From Saccharum officinarum (lineage: Eukaryota > Streptophyta > Magnoliopsida > Poales > Poaceae), in assembly GCA_020631735.1 (NCBI GenBank), contig CM036215.1:17262346-17326345 (forward strand): DNA of 64,000 bases, in the 5' to 3' direction. The number at the start of each line of letters is the position of its first letter. Position 1 is the stretch's first letter. The translations under genes were made by a program, and so were the position numbers. The notes under the pieces are model-generated. The model searched no databases and was not told the DNA's origin. It was given only the letters and a program-made list of their open reading frames with translations. This document shows, piece after piece, positions 49,384 through 60,140 of the stretch.

Positions 49384-50956
49384 TTAAAGTAGTGGTGAGT
49401 GTCTTCTATCAACCACTTGAGGAGTAGGTTGGGGAGCATCAACATCTTGTGCTTGTGCCACGGCTTGTTCATGAGAGACATGAGTATCTTTATTTTCAAC
49501 TCTCTCACCTTTATCATCATCTTGTGGCACATTCGATGAAGAAGGTTGGTTGATCACTTGATCATCATCTTCATCATCCATAGGCTTGATGTCTCCCATG
49601 GGCATGTTCTTCATGACCTCCCTCAATGGTTCATCACCTACATCATCATAATTCTCAATTGCTCCTTGGGAGCTGTTAGATTCATCAAATTTCACATCAT
49701 ATGTTTTTTTAACCAAACCGGTAGCATGGTTAAATACTCTATATGTTTTAGACTTTGATGAGTAGCCAACAATAAAACCAATGTCGCAACGTCTTTGGAA
49801 CTTCCCTAGGTGTTGCCGCTTCTTGTAGCTGTAGCATTTGCAACCAAACACCCGAAAGAATGAGACGTCCGGCTTCTTCCCATTGAGCAACTCATAGGGG
49901 GTCTTGCCAAGAAACTTTTGTAGGAAGAGGCGATTTGATGCATAGCATGCGGTGTTGATTGCCTCGGCCCATAACTTTTTTAGTGTGTTGTACTCATCTA
50001 GCATTGTTCTTGCAAGAGTGATCAAAGTCTGGTTCTTTCTCTCAACTACACCATTTTGTTGAGGAGTGTAGGTTGATGAAACCTCATGCTTGATCCCAAT
50101 CTCATCACAATAAGCTTCAATATTTGTGTTGTCAAATTCTTTGCCATTGTCACTTCTTGATCTTGACTTCAAATTCATTTTGAGATCTCTTAGCAAACTT
50201 CTTGAAACAAGTGGCCACTTCGGATTTGTCATGAAGAAAGAATATCCAAGTGTATCTTGAGTAGTCATCAACAATCACAAGACAATAAAGATTTCCACCC
50301 AAGCTTTTGTATGTTGTTGGGCCAAACAAATCCATGTGTAGAAGCTCTAGCACTCTTGATGTTGACATGTAAGCTTTTATTGGATGAGTATTTGCAACTT
50401 GTTTACCAGTTTGGCATGCACTACAAGGTTTGTCCTTTTCAAACTTGACATCTTTCAAACCTCTCACCAGCTCTTTCTTCAATAACTTGTTGAGTGTGTT
50501 CATTCCAACATGAGCAAGCCTCCTATGCCAAAGCCACCCAAGTGAAGTCTTGGTGAACAAGCATATCATCAAATTTGCATCTTCAGAGGTGAAATCAATA
50601 AGATAGAGATTATTGTATCTAAAGCCTTTAAATATCACTTGCTTGTCATCCATCTTTGATACAACCACTTCATTTGGAGTGAATAAGCATTAGTAGCCAA
50701 GATCACACAATTGACCAGCGGATAGCAAGTTGAAGCTCAACGAGGTAACATATAGCACATTTGTGAGTGAGTGATCATTTGATATAGCAATCTTTCCCAA
50801 ACCCTTGACTTTGCCCTTTGAGTTGTCCCCAAATGTGATCTTCTCATGACATTCTCCATTTTCTTCTAGTGAGGCGAACATACGAGAATCACCGGTCATA
50901 TATTGAGTACAACCACTATCAATAACCCAATGTGATCCACCAGTCTTGTAGTTCAC
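49384..50956 (-). pseudogene. Copia protease and integrase region with frameshift and stops
   Basis: Protease active-site segment WVIDSGCTQYMTG lies near 50900. The integrase zinc-binding part shows HRRLAHVGMNTL and CSACQTGKQ (about 50415-50530). The core has first Asp in HMDLFGP (about 50320), second in SDNGKEF (about 50140) and Glu in NGVVERKNQT (about 50045). A stop near 50690 follows the protease, and a frame change near 50160 falls immediately before the second catalytic Asp. The chain then runs to a stop at 49384. Active-site residues are still present but cannot be made as one protein. Confidence 0.88.
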
Positions 50957-50972
50957 CTACACACATAAGAGA

Positions 50973-53324
50973 TCAAGCTTGTTGCTTAGGAACCCATATT
51001 TGAGTAGGGCCCTTGACTTTCTCAACTAGTGACTTAGCAACCCAAATTTTCTTAGGCCTATTCTTGTTTGGGGGACCTAAGAACATGACTTTTATCTTTC
51101 CACTAGAATCCTTTCTTAGCATGTAGTGAGCATTGAAGGCAAAGGGTCTAGCATGCTTGGGCAAGGGTTGTGGTGGTGGAGTTTGACATTCATGTGCAAA
51201 GTGACCTTCTTGTCCACACTCAAAGCATCTCTTTGGCTTGGGCTTTGATTTGTGTTGTTGTTGTTGGGCTTTGGCCTTCTTCTCTTAATTTGCCAAGTAA
51301 CCAATACCACTTCTATTCATCTTCATGACGGTGTTCATGAGTAGCTCACTTTGCAAATATTGACCTCTTGTAAACTTGCTCAATCCAGTCTTAAGATGCT
51401 CTTTCTCTTGCTTTAGTTTCTTGTTCTCCTCAATGAGTGACTCACTTGATGTTTGCTTTTCAAGAGCCATCCACCCTTTTAGCTTCTTGTTCTCATCTCT
51501 AAGCATTTCATTTTCACTCTTGAGCTTGACATAATCATCATAATTGTCGGACTCAACCACTTTCTTGCCTTTGCCACTAGAACCTTGATCAATGCTCTCA
51601 ACAATCAAGTCATCACATGATGTGGCTATATCAATCTTAACAACTTGGTTAGTAGCATCATGTGTCTTAAGAGAAAGCTCATTAGCAACAACAAGACTAT
51701 CATAATTGACTTTCAATGAAGTATAGTCATCTTTTAGCAAGTTGTACATAGTGTTGAGCTCATCATGCTTCTTCTCAAGTTTATCATGTTCATCTCTAAG
51801 CTCTTTGTTGGAAGTTTTGAGCTCCTTGAGAGTAGAAGACATAATTTTATTTTGATCTCTAAGCTCATCACTAGTCTTTTGTGCAATCTCAAGCTTAGAT
51901 GAAAGTGATTTATTTTCATTTTGAAGCTCATCATTTTCATTTCTAGTCTTTCTTATGACTTTAGAGTATTTGTTGAGCAATTTTACAAGTTCATCATAAG
52001 AAGGTGCATCAAATTCATCATCACTATCACTATCACTATCATCATCATCATCATCACTATCATTATTTTGTACCTTTCGTTCACCCTTGGCCATGAGGCA
52101 TAAGTGAGTAGTGGATGAAGACGGTGAAGATGGCGGTGAAGGTGGTGGTGAAGATGTTGATGAAGATAATGATGGCCCAATCACAAACGCGATGACCTTC
52201 TCTTTCTTGTCGTCGCTCTCATCACCGGAGGACTCACATGATGACTCAATATCGGTGAGCCAATCACCAACAGTGTAAGCTTTGCCTCCCTTCTTCTTTT
52301 TGTGATATTCTTTCTTCTTGCCATCCTTCTTGTATGGCTTGTTCTTCTTCTTTTCATCTTCCTCATCACTAAATTCATCTTTCTTGCCCTTGTTCTTGTT
52401 CTTGTATTTGTCTTTTGGAGGCTTAGGGCATTAATGAGCTAGATGACCAAGTTCACCACAATTGTAGCAATCCATTTCAGATATGGGCTTTCTTTTGCTA
52501 CTTGTGAAGAACTTCTTCTTGCCATCAAACTTGATGCCACTGTTGTTAAGCTTCTTTAGCATCTTGGTGGTCTTTTTCACCATAAAAGCAAGTGATCCAT
52601 CATCAATGTCACTCTCACTTGAGCTTTCATGAACAATCATGGCATGACTCTTCTTCTTTTTCTTGTCATGGCTAGCTTTGAAAGCCAAGTCCTTCTTCTT
52701 GGAAGATGATGAACCCTCTTCCGGAGTGATGTGCATGTACATCTCATGAGCATTGATCTTTCCCAATACTTGTGTCGGTGTTGCGGTGAAGAGATCGCTT
52801 TGGTGAAGCACGGTGATAATATGGCCATACTTCTCAACGGGAATAACACTTAAGATCCTCCTTGCAACATCCGATGGACTCATTTGAGTGACCCTAAGAG
52901 CATTTAGATCATCTACAAGAACATTCAAGCAAGTGTACATGTCATTAGTACTTTCTTTAGGAATCATCTCAAATGAATTAATCTTCTTTAAAGCAATATA
53001 ATAGCGTTCCTCACGCTCACTCTTAGTTCCCTCATGGAGAGCACAAAGGTTTTCCCACAATTCATGAGCATCTTTTGCATTACGCACACAATTGAAGATA
53101 TCCTTGCTAAGGCCCCGGTAGAGTGTATTTTTTGCCTTTGCATTCCACCGGTCGTACTTCTCGTCACCAACGGGGTTAGCGGGATCCTTGACTTTAGGAA
53201 GTCCTTCAGCGGCGGGTCTAAGACACCTGACGTCTATGGCTTCGAAGTACGCCTCCACGCGGATTTTCCAATATGGAAAATCATCTCCCTCAAAGATAGG
53301 AGGTGGTCCTTCCCCATTAGACAT
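50973..53324 (-). pseudogene. Copia gag with long coiled coil and two zinc knuckles, interrupted by stops
   Basis: Starts at ATG 53324 with MSNGEGPPPIFEGDDFPYWK. The UBN2-type capsid region runs to about 52700, then a Lys/Ser-rich stretch, a first zinc knuckle CYNCGELGHLAH (52440-52480), a basic/acidic low-complexity segment, a roughly 200-residue coiled coil (about 52000-51350) and a second knuckle CFECGQEGHFAHEC (about 51180-51225). In-frame stops lie at 52431 (inside the first knuckle, just before its last Cys), 51285 and 50973. A coiled-coil-extended gag is typical of Sireviruses. Confidence 0.88.
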
Positions 53325-53363
53325 CTTGCTCTAGGCGGTTAAGCCTAATTTAGGAGTAACCTT

Positions 53364-53375
53364 GCTCCGATACCA
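53364..53375 (-). other. Copia primer-binding site (initiator tRNA-Met type)
   Basis: On the minus strand TGGTATCGGAGC lies two bases after the 5' LTR end. It matches the complement of plant initiator tRNA-Met with one difference. Confidence 0.88.
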
Positions 53376-53377
53376 AT

Positions 53378-54945
53378 TGAAAGGATCAAGATGCCCAAGA
53401 GGGGGGTGAATTGGGCTTTCTAAAATTTATTGCAAGAATTAAATTCTACTAAGCCATAATCCACCCCTAGTGCCTATAAGTGTTCCTAGTGATTCTACCG
53501 ATAAAAGTTTTACACCCTAAGTTCCAATCCTAGTCTAACATGACAATTCTAGGAATGTAAATCAAGCAATGAAAGTAATACGAGAAAGTAAATTGCTTGA
53601 ATATAAAGGGTTAGGAATACGGCGATGTTTTCCCGAGGTATCAGAGAGTCACCACTCCCCACTAGTCCTCGTTGGAGCACCCGCGCAAGGGTGTAGCTCC
53701 CCCTTGATCCGCGCAAGGATCAAGTGCTCTCTATGGGCTAATTCTTTGACTCTCCATCGCGGTGAATCACCCACAACCGCTCACAAGATGAGTTGGGTCA
53801 TTCACAAGCTCTGTCGGATGATCACCAAGCTCCCAATCACCACCAAGCCGTCTAGGTGATGGCGATCACCAAGACTAACAAGCAAGAACTCTCACTTGAC
53901 CATAACAAGCCTAATGAGAAGGTGGATGCACACTTGCTACTCCCTAGTCACTAATGAGGATCCTTAATCTTGAATTCTCAAATCTCAATCCTCGCTAAAG
54001 CTCTTGCACTCCCTTGCACTTGAAAAATGTTTCTCAACTGAACAAATGAGCAAGGGTCCTCAAATGGAGGGTAGGGGTTATATTTATACTCCCACTCAAC
54101 TCCCCCAACCGTTATCTTCAAATCAATCTGAGTCAGGGTCACCGGACGTGCCGGTGCATACCACCGAACGCGTCCGGTGTATACAATTGCGCCTCCTGAA
54201 CCAAACAGTGCGAACTAGCCGTTAAGTTATCACTGGACGCAGGTCAGCGTCCGGTGCATACCCATCGGACGCGTCCATCGATCGTTTTTCTGGTCTGGAT
54301 GCTTACTGGACCGCAAAGGATGCGCCTCAGCCGGGCGTCCGATGTGTCACTGGACGCTCATCGTCCGATGCCGCTTTCGCACCACCGCATCCAACGCTGC
54401 ACCTCAGGAGCGTCCGATGCTCCCTGTCTGCTGATCCGCACAAGACAACACTACACCGGACGCTGGACCAGCATCCGATGCTCCTGTCTGCAGCGTCCGG
54501 TGCACCTTTTCCTGCTCCATTTACTTTCAATTCAACTTCTTTGTGAATGGCTTTGACTCCCAAGCAGTTTTAGGCAATCTTTGTAGCTACCTAGTGCTAA
54601 GTTTGACAAGTGTGCACCATGCCTAATCATTAGACTTATCTAGGTCAAGCTACCCATCCATGCCCCCCTTAATAGTACGGCCAAAGGAGAAAACGAAAGT
54701 CCTAACGACTAATCCGAACGTCACTTAACACCTTCGACGTTCGGAACTATCCGTCCTTAACCTTGTCGACCATCCTTTGAAAACCGAAACGATTTTCATC
54801 GATAAGGGGCATGATAATCATATTGCCCACAATTTTCATTATCATGACCCAACATTCTATCGTCTCTGTAAAACACACGTTAGTCATGATAATTAACCGT
54901 TGTCATCAATCATCGAAACCCATTTTAGGGGCCTAGATGCTTTCA
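53378..54945 (-). repeat. Copia 5' LTR (right copy)
   Basis: The promoter-side LTR for the minus-strand element. It has the same motif cluster as the left copy (54137-54510) and is bounded by GTGTC at 54946-54950. Confidence 0.95.
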
Positions 54946-54950
54946 GTGTC

Positions 54951-56035
54951 GACACGTGTCCATTGACATGGCAAATCAGATGTGGCATGTGACGTGGGGA
55001 GGAATAAAGTAGCACAAATACTGTGACAAAGTACACGTCTTAAAAATGAATTTGACCTAGTTGACCCATATAACATGGGCTGTTTTTGACACTAGGTAAT
55101 TAGGCTTAGTGTCATATGCCTAATTAGAGGCCCGCACGCTGGGATTAGTGGGCCAAGCAAGGCCCAAAGGAGGGCGATGGCCGGCTTGAGCTGGTTCCAC
55201 CATGCCTCAGGAAGGGCGCGCACGCCAGGAGGGGCGACGCTAGCGCCCCCGCAGCCTCCTTCATTCGAAAGGAATTGGGAATAAAACAGGGAATTCAATT
55301 AGGAGTTTGGTTTGTTTAGGAAAGGAGGATCCAATATATAAGGATATAAGGATATCTTCCGTAGATTGCTTGGAACACAAGTCCTATAGGGACTATAAAT
55401 ATAAGGAAGATGTAATCGATCTAATCTAAGCAAGAATAGAGCAATTGCTCCTTCCCCTACCTCTCTCGCTCCTCTTTGCCGCCGTCCTCCCTCTCCCTGC
55501 GTCGTCCTCCCTCCCCCACGCCTTCAACCCTAGCCACCACCGCCTCCCCCGGGGTCGACTGTTACACTTAGTCCATATAAAGCCCGTTTCAATTTGAGCC
55601 CAATCAATCGCTGTCACATTTGGTCCTCAGCAATTTTGGTGCCCCATTATGTTTAGAGTGGACCTGAATTTGTGCCAAGCTAATTGAGAGACAATTTTGC
55701 CAAACCCAATTTGAAGCACACGTGGGCCAAGCCCATTTCTCAAAATTAATACAATTCACATGGCAGTCATACGATTTGTCATAATTTGACATTATACAAA
55801 ATATTGGTCATTATTCATGAACATGCATACATAACATCCAAACATTCACCAAATTAATGTCTCAAATAGTTCATTGATAGTTCGAGCTATAACTGGGCTT
55901 ATGCAGCATGAGCTAGATCAGGAAAGATCCAACAGCGCACCAAAAAAGAGCTTGCAGCCACAAGACAATTTGATGGATGCTCGTCCGCACGGAGCTCAAG
56001 TTAACTAGCCCGTTGCATAAGACGATGCCTCCCCA
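54951..56035. other. Intergenic, possible LTR remnant
   Basis: 55300-55480 has LTR-like features: GGGACTATAAATATAAGGAAG followed by a C/T-rich stretch with CTCTCGCTCCTC. No coding domain, no defined ends and no host gene are seen. Confidence 0.35.
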
Positions 56036-56209
56036 TGGATGACGTTTTGCTTCCCCTTCGGCCCTTTCCTTCCGCGTGGTATTCTGTCCGCAACTAGATG
56101 TGGGCCCAATTTGCTTGAATGAAGTGAATATGGGCCTAATTTCTACGGTGAAATCTCATAGGCCCAAAAACACATGTGCTCATTTTGCAGGAAGAATCAG
56201 AGGCAGCGC

Positions 56210-56270
<61 letters not shown>

Positions 56271-56515
56271 AAAGGGCTACAAACAAGAGTCACAGCGCAT
56301 TAGATCCACCGTTATACCAGAAATTATATATAGGGTTATTTCACCCTCCTTGCATCCGAAAGATAATTGCTATACAGGAACAGGCGAAACCAGAGGATAG
56401 CTACACATTCATACAACCATACTAGTCAGGATGCATGCTATATCAGGATCCAATACAAAATGTGTCATGTTGGATATTAAAGCCTAAAAGAGCTGGGAGA
56501 AAACCTAATGAAGAC
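56036..56515. repeat. Segmental duplicate of 31573-31965
   Basis: 3' flank of the Myb-like gene. It matches the ATPase gene's promoter region colinearly, including the GGCCCA-type motifs, but the ATPase coding exon itself is not present beyond 56036. Confidence 0.82.
56212..56268. repeat. (TA)n microsatellite, about 28 units
   Basis: It lies in the duplicated 3' flank of the Myb-like gene, and replaces a short non-repetitive segment present in the 31.7-kb copy. Confidence 0.97.
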
Positions 56516-56528
56516 GCCGAGGATCATT

Positions 56529-57709
56529 TCATCTAGTACCCAGACTTGTACCTGCTGTACCTGACAAATACTTGACGATGTACTTTCTTCTAAGCCACTG
56601 GAACCGTTCCTCAGCCGTTTCCATGGTCAGGAACATTTCCCTCTGTTCTCTACTGACAAACAGTTCAGTTGCGATGAAATGCTCATTGCTCCCACACCGT
56701 GCTCCGCACTCCCGGACCAGTGTCATAACATCCTGGATGCTAGGCCATGGCACCGAGTCAGCCTGGGAGCTGAACTTTTCAAAAGTGTCCTGCGCTTTCT
56801 GAGCCAGCTCAGCTATGCGGTACAAATGAGCTTGCATGAGCAGAGCAGTTTCGGACTTGTTTTTCTTCTTCTTCTTTGCAGCACTGAAACGGATCGGTAT
56901 CTTCTTCCTGTTTGAAGCATACTGAAACACAGGCTCTTGATGAGTGTCATCATTATCTTCAGTGTTGTTGTCCGATCCATCGAGGTTCACACCATTCATG
57001 CGGATTTCTTGAACAGTTGGCAAATCATATGTGGCCAGTGGCAAATGATCTGTGCCATTCATGTGGCTGTCTGTACCAGATGGCAACCCATGTGCAGTCA
57101 CAGGCGAATGCTCTGCTTCATTGAGGGGGCAGTCTGGAGCAGATGGCAAACCAGTTGCAGCCGGTGGCGAATTATCCACCCCATTCTTCGGGCTTTCCGG
57201 AGCAGGTGGTGAAGGATCCACACCATTACTGGTGATGTAGTCGAACATTACTTTTAACTTATCCTCATGTTGTAGACCGCCATGTCGAAATTTCCTTGCA
57301 CCCAGCAGCTCCTACCAGTAATGAAAAGGAAAAGGTGTCATGCGACTCAAATCACCCAAACAGTAAAAAAAAACAGAACCAGTTTAATTTACACATAACA
57401 AACCTTATTGATCTTCTTCCACCATTCTTCGTCAGCAACAAATGTCCCCTTTGCTGTGTCCCAGGGTAAACCCTTCCCCACTACAAGCAACTTCCTCCAA
57501 GTGATGTAATCATTCTTAAACTTGTCCCATTTGTTCTTGAGCTGCAATTTTGTATAGAGAAGCTGTGTCCTCTGCTGAAACTTAGCTGCAACTTGGCGGT
57601 AACCAATGTTGTTCAGGTGCGTGTTTGGCCTGTTCCCAGCCCGAACTTGTTCTTCAAAGAGTTCACAGACAAGCCTAGTGCGTTCATCGTTCCACTCGGC
57701 TTCTGGCAT
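56529..57709 (-). CDS. Myb/SANT-like DNA-binding domain protein (Myb_DNA-bind_3 type), two exons
   Basis: Exon 1 57404-57709 (ATG 57709-57707 immediately after an acceptor CAG) and exon 2 56529-57311 join in frame to about 362 residues. The Myb/SANT-like domain occupies residues 5-100: EWNDERTRLVCELFEEQVRA, then NIGYRQVAAKFQQRT, LKNKWDKFKNDYITWRKLL and EEWWKKINK. Exon 2 continues with GARKFRHGG, then imperfect repeats rich in Asn-Gly-Val-Asp/Ser-Pro-Pro (about residues 125-210), a basic patch KKKKKNKSE and a conserved C-terminus VRECGARCGSNEHFIATELF ending with WLRRKY. This architecture occurs in L10-interacting-MYB-like and transposase-derived plant proteins, thought to act in the nucleus. 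The frame is intact, unlike the copy at 33.4 kb. Targets are unknown. Confidence 0.85.
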
Positions 57710-58454
57710 CTGCACCAATAACACACATTGACAGGCATCAGCAACATAAAGTTGCGACATGCAAAGTCAGCGACTCTGCAAGCGAACACAGTGATAGATA
57801 GGACACGACAGCAAACAGAGGTCAGTCCCAAAAGATGTCAATCCTATCGCTGCTGTACAAAGTTAGAGACAGTGGCTGCAGCCAAACAACAATGCTGTAC
57901 AAAAAACTTAAAACGACACTGATAGTGGCCATACTAGGCTACTTTCGAAAGATGTTTCAGGTTTAACCTACAACATTTTAGTGCTCCAACCTACGAAACA
58001 GCAAAAGGGCCTAAACAACAATCCTGGACATACAAGGCTGCAGTATAACGATGTTTCAGGTTTTCCTTACATAATATTGCACAAACCAAATTGCAGGAAA
58101 GGCTCAAGGGAAGTGTGTGGAAGTGTATGTGGTAGGCCACATCTTTAAACCGAGCACTAATGGAATTAGGGGATAAGGCAACAAGTGCGATAAGAAAAAT
58201 GCAGGCGTTCTGTTCACTTGCGCGTTCAGACAGACTGACAGCAAGCGTCAGAAATTCACGTATTGAAAATCAAGAACCAATCCTGCAGCTAGTGGGGCTC
58301 GATGGGTCGGACAACCCATCCCGACAAGGAATTACGGGAATTTCTGGTTGGATCGCTCGAATCTACAGAAAATTGAAAATCGGAACCGCAGAAGCCCTAG
58401 CTAGAACAGGGAATTCAATTTCAATCCGAGCAAGCAACGTTAGGGCTTCCTTAC

Positions 58455-58640
58455 CAGCAACGACGAGAAGGTGAGGACGAATTCGACGCGAGTCCGGTCC
58501 GATTCCCGCTCCGCTTAACACCGGCCCAGCACCAGCGGAGCGCGGCGAGGCGAGGAGGCGATGCCGGCTGCGATCGAAGAACAATCCTCGCTCGACTGGG
58601 CGGCGCGCTAGGATTCGGTGGGCGGGGGAGCGCGGTCGGC
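58455..58640 (-). other. Predicted 5'-UTR leader exon of the Myb-like gene
   Basis: A good donor (GCTG|GTAAGG on the minus strand, GT at 58453-58454) is preceded by a GC-rich, promoter-like stretch (58455-58760) with repeated GGCGGGGC boxes. The acceptor is at the ATG exon (57710). Transcription is inferred. Confidence 0.5.
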
Positions 58641-58883
58641 GGAGGGGGACGGTGGGGCAGGTTGGCGGGGCGGGGCGGGGCGGGGCGCCGTGAGAAGAAG
58701 AGGCAGCAACCGCCGGCCGGTCCGTGGCCTCGCCGCGCCGCCGCGTGGGGAAAAGGCAAGCGAATAGTGATTAGCTAGGGGGCTGGAGGGGCGGTCGGTG
58801 AATGGGCGAGGAAAAAAAGGTTGTCAGTTACTCAGTTGTCACATTGCCCGGGCCTTTTTTTTCCTCGTGGAAAGACCTTGGCA

Positions 58884-59030
58884 TCGTTCGGGTGACCGGT
58901 GGCCGGTGCTGATTCGTTGCGAGAGAAAATACTGCTGGCTGATTGGTGGCAGGTGACTAGTGCTGAATTGATACGAAAGAAAAGCACTGCTGGTTGGCTG
59001 GCTAGCAGTCAGCCAGCCGAACGAGGCCCT
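58884..59030. mobile_element. Small MITE-like element
   Basis: Begins GCATCGTTCGGGTGACC and ends CAGCCAGCCGAACGAGGCC. It contains two GAGAGAAAATACTGCTGGC-type repeats, like the small MITEs at 5.6 and 7.5 kb. Confidence 0.5.
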
Positions 59031-59114
59031 TGTGTGTGTTCTGTGTCTCTACGGTTCACATGCCACGGAGATAAGGAGCCAGACATGTTTGATCCCTGCT
59101 CTAATCTTTAGCCA

Positions 59115-60140
59115 CTAAATAAATGGCAGCACTAGCGTCTGAAAATCCGGACAGACTCCCCGCATTTGGATGTCGTGCCTCCTGCAACGCCTACGCCAGC
59201 GCTTGCTGCACGCATAGGTGGGCCCTGCCCGTGCAACTCTCACACGCTTCCCTGCTTCCCGCGCGCCCTTCACACCGGCAAGTGGCTCACATTGCAACAT
59301 GCATAACACCTCCGATATACTTCTGAAACATCCAAATAAAATAATTGCAACATACATACGAAAAAGCTGAAACATTCGAAACATGCGCCTGAAACACATA
59401 AAAAACACTTGAAAACAATTGTAAACATATGAACATCGAGATAAAACACTTGCAACATTTATGTGGAACATATGCAACATCCAGATAAACACACTTGTAA
59501 CATATGTCTAAAAAAACAGATAAAACTTTGGGAACAGACGTTTGCAACATATGTGTACAATCATTGCAACATACGCAACATCACGATCTACTTTTACAAC
59601 ATCCACGTGAAACACTTGAAATATGCGCTTACAACATGGGGGAGCCCGGGGCCAGGCGATTCCAGCCGATAGGGTCGGAGCCGGCGCCGCGCGAGCACCA
59701 CCACCACCACTGCTAGCAGCAGCGAACTTGGCTCAGTCAGGCGTGCGGCAGGCGCGACGGCGCGGGAGCGAGCGACGCGAGATGGGCAGGCGCGACGGGC
59801 GGGAGCGAGCGTCGCGGGATGAGCGCACGACAGCAGCGAGGTGGAGTGGGTGCGTGGCATCCGGACAGGAAGGTCGTGGCTGGAGAAGGCCGCCACGTTG
59901 GAGAAGCCCAGCAGCGGGCAGGGGACGTGGTGGATGCGCCCATGGTGGTCGCATGCATGCGGCAGTGGGGAAAGAAAATGTCGCTGTGTTTTTTATTTTT
60001 TTTGGAGAAACCGTGTCATACTGAAAGTGGAGCGGAGGAGGCCTATCGGGGCCGATCGTTGGGCAGCCCCGAGGACGAGCCATTCGGACGGAACACGCAT
60101 GGACGGACGCTCGTGTGCCAACATTATCGCTAAATAAATG
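59115..60140. mobile_element. TGTTGCA-rich non-autonomous DNA element, second copy
   Basis: Flanked by an 11-bp direct repeat CTAAATAAATG (59115-59125, 60130-60140). The inner ends share GGCA...GAGCGTC/TAGCGTC-like sequence in inverted orientation. 59275-59640 is a chain of degenerate ACTTGCAACAT/GAAACA repeats; 59640-59950 is GC-rich. Same build as 31970-33400 in the opposite orientation. The GC-rich open frames are not convincing proteins. Confidence 0.55.

Larger units (their letters stand above)
41655..54945 (-). mobile_element. Sirevirus-like Ty1/Copia retrotransposon, 13291 bp, with envelope-like region
   Basis: LTRs of 1570 bp (41655-43224) and 1568 bp (53378-54945) begin TGAAAGGATC and end GATGCTTTCA; one terminal A is mutated to G at 43224. 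The 5-bp target duplications GTGTC lie at 41650-41654 and 54946-54950. On the minus strand the order is LTR, PBS matching initiator tRNA-Met, gag with long coiled coil and two zinc knuckles, protease, integrase, RT, RNase H, a spacer, an envelope-like ORF region, purine tract, LTR. Integrase before RT defines Copia; large gag and an extra ORF after RNase H define the Sirevirus group. Stop codons and frameshifts in gag, pol and the extra ORF make it non-autonomous now. Over the first ~210 aligned bases the LTRs differ at about a dozen positions, so it is much older than the 16.3-kb element. Confidence 0.95.

Noticed and set aside
56076..56425. Ile-Tyr repeat proteins
   Set aside because: Translation of a (TA)n microsatellite.
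59594..60137. GC-rich frames of 70-130 residues
   Set aside because: They lie in the GC-rich module of a transposon-like element and overlap each other in several frames, with no domain.
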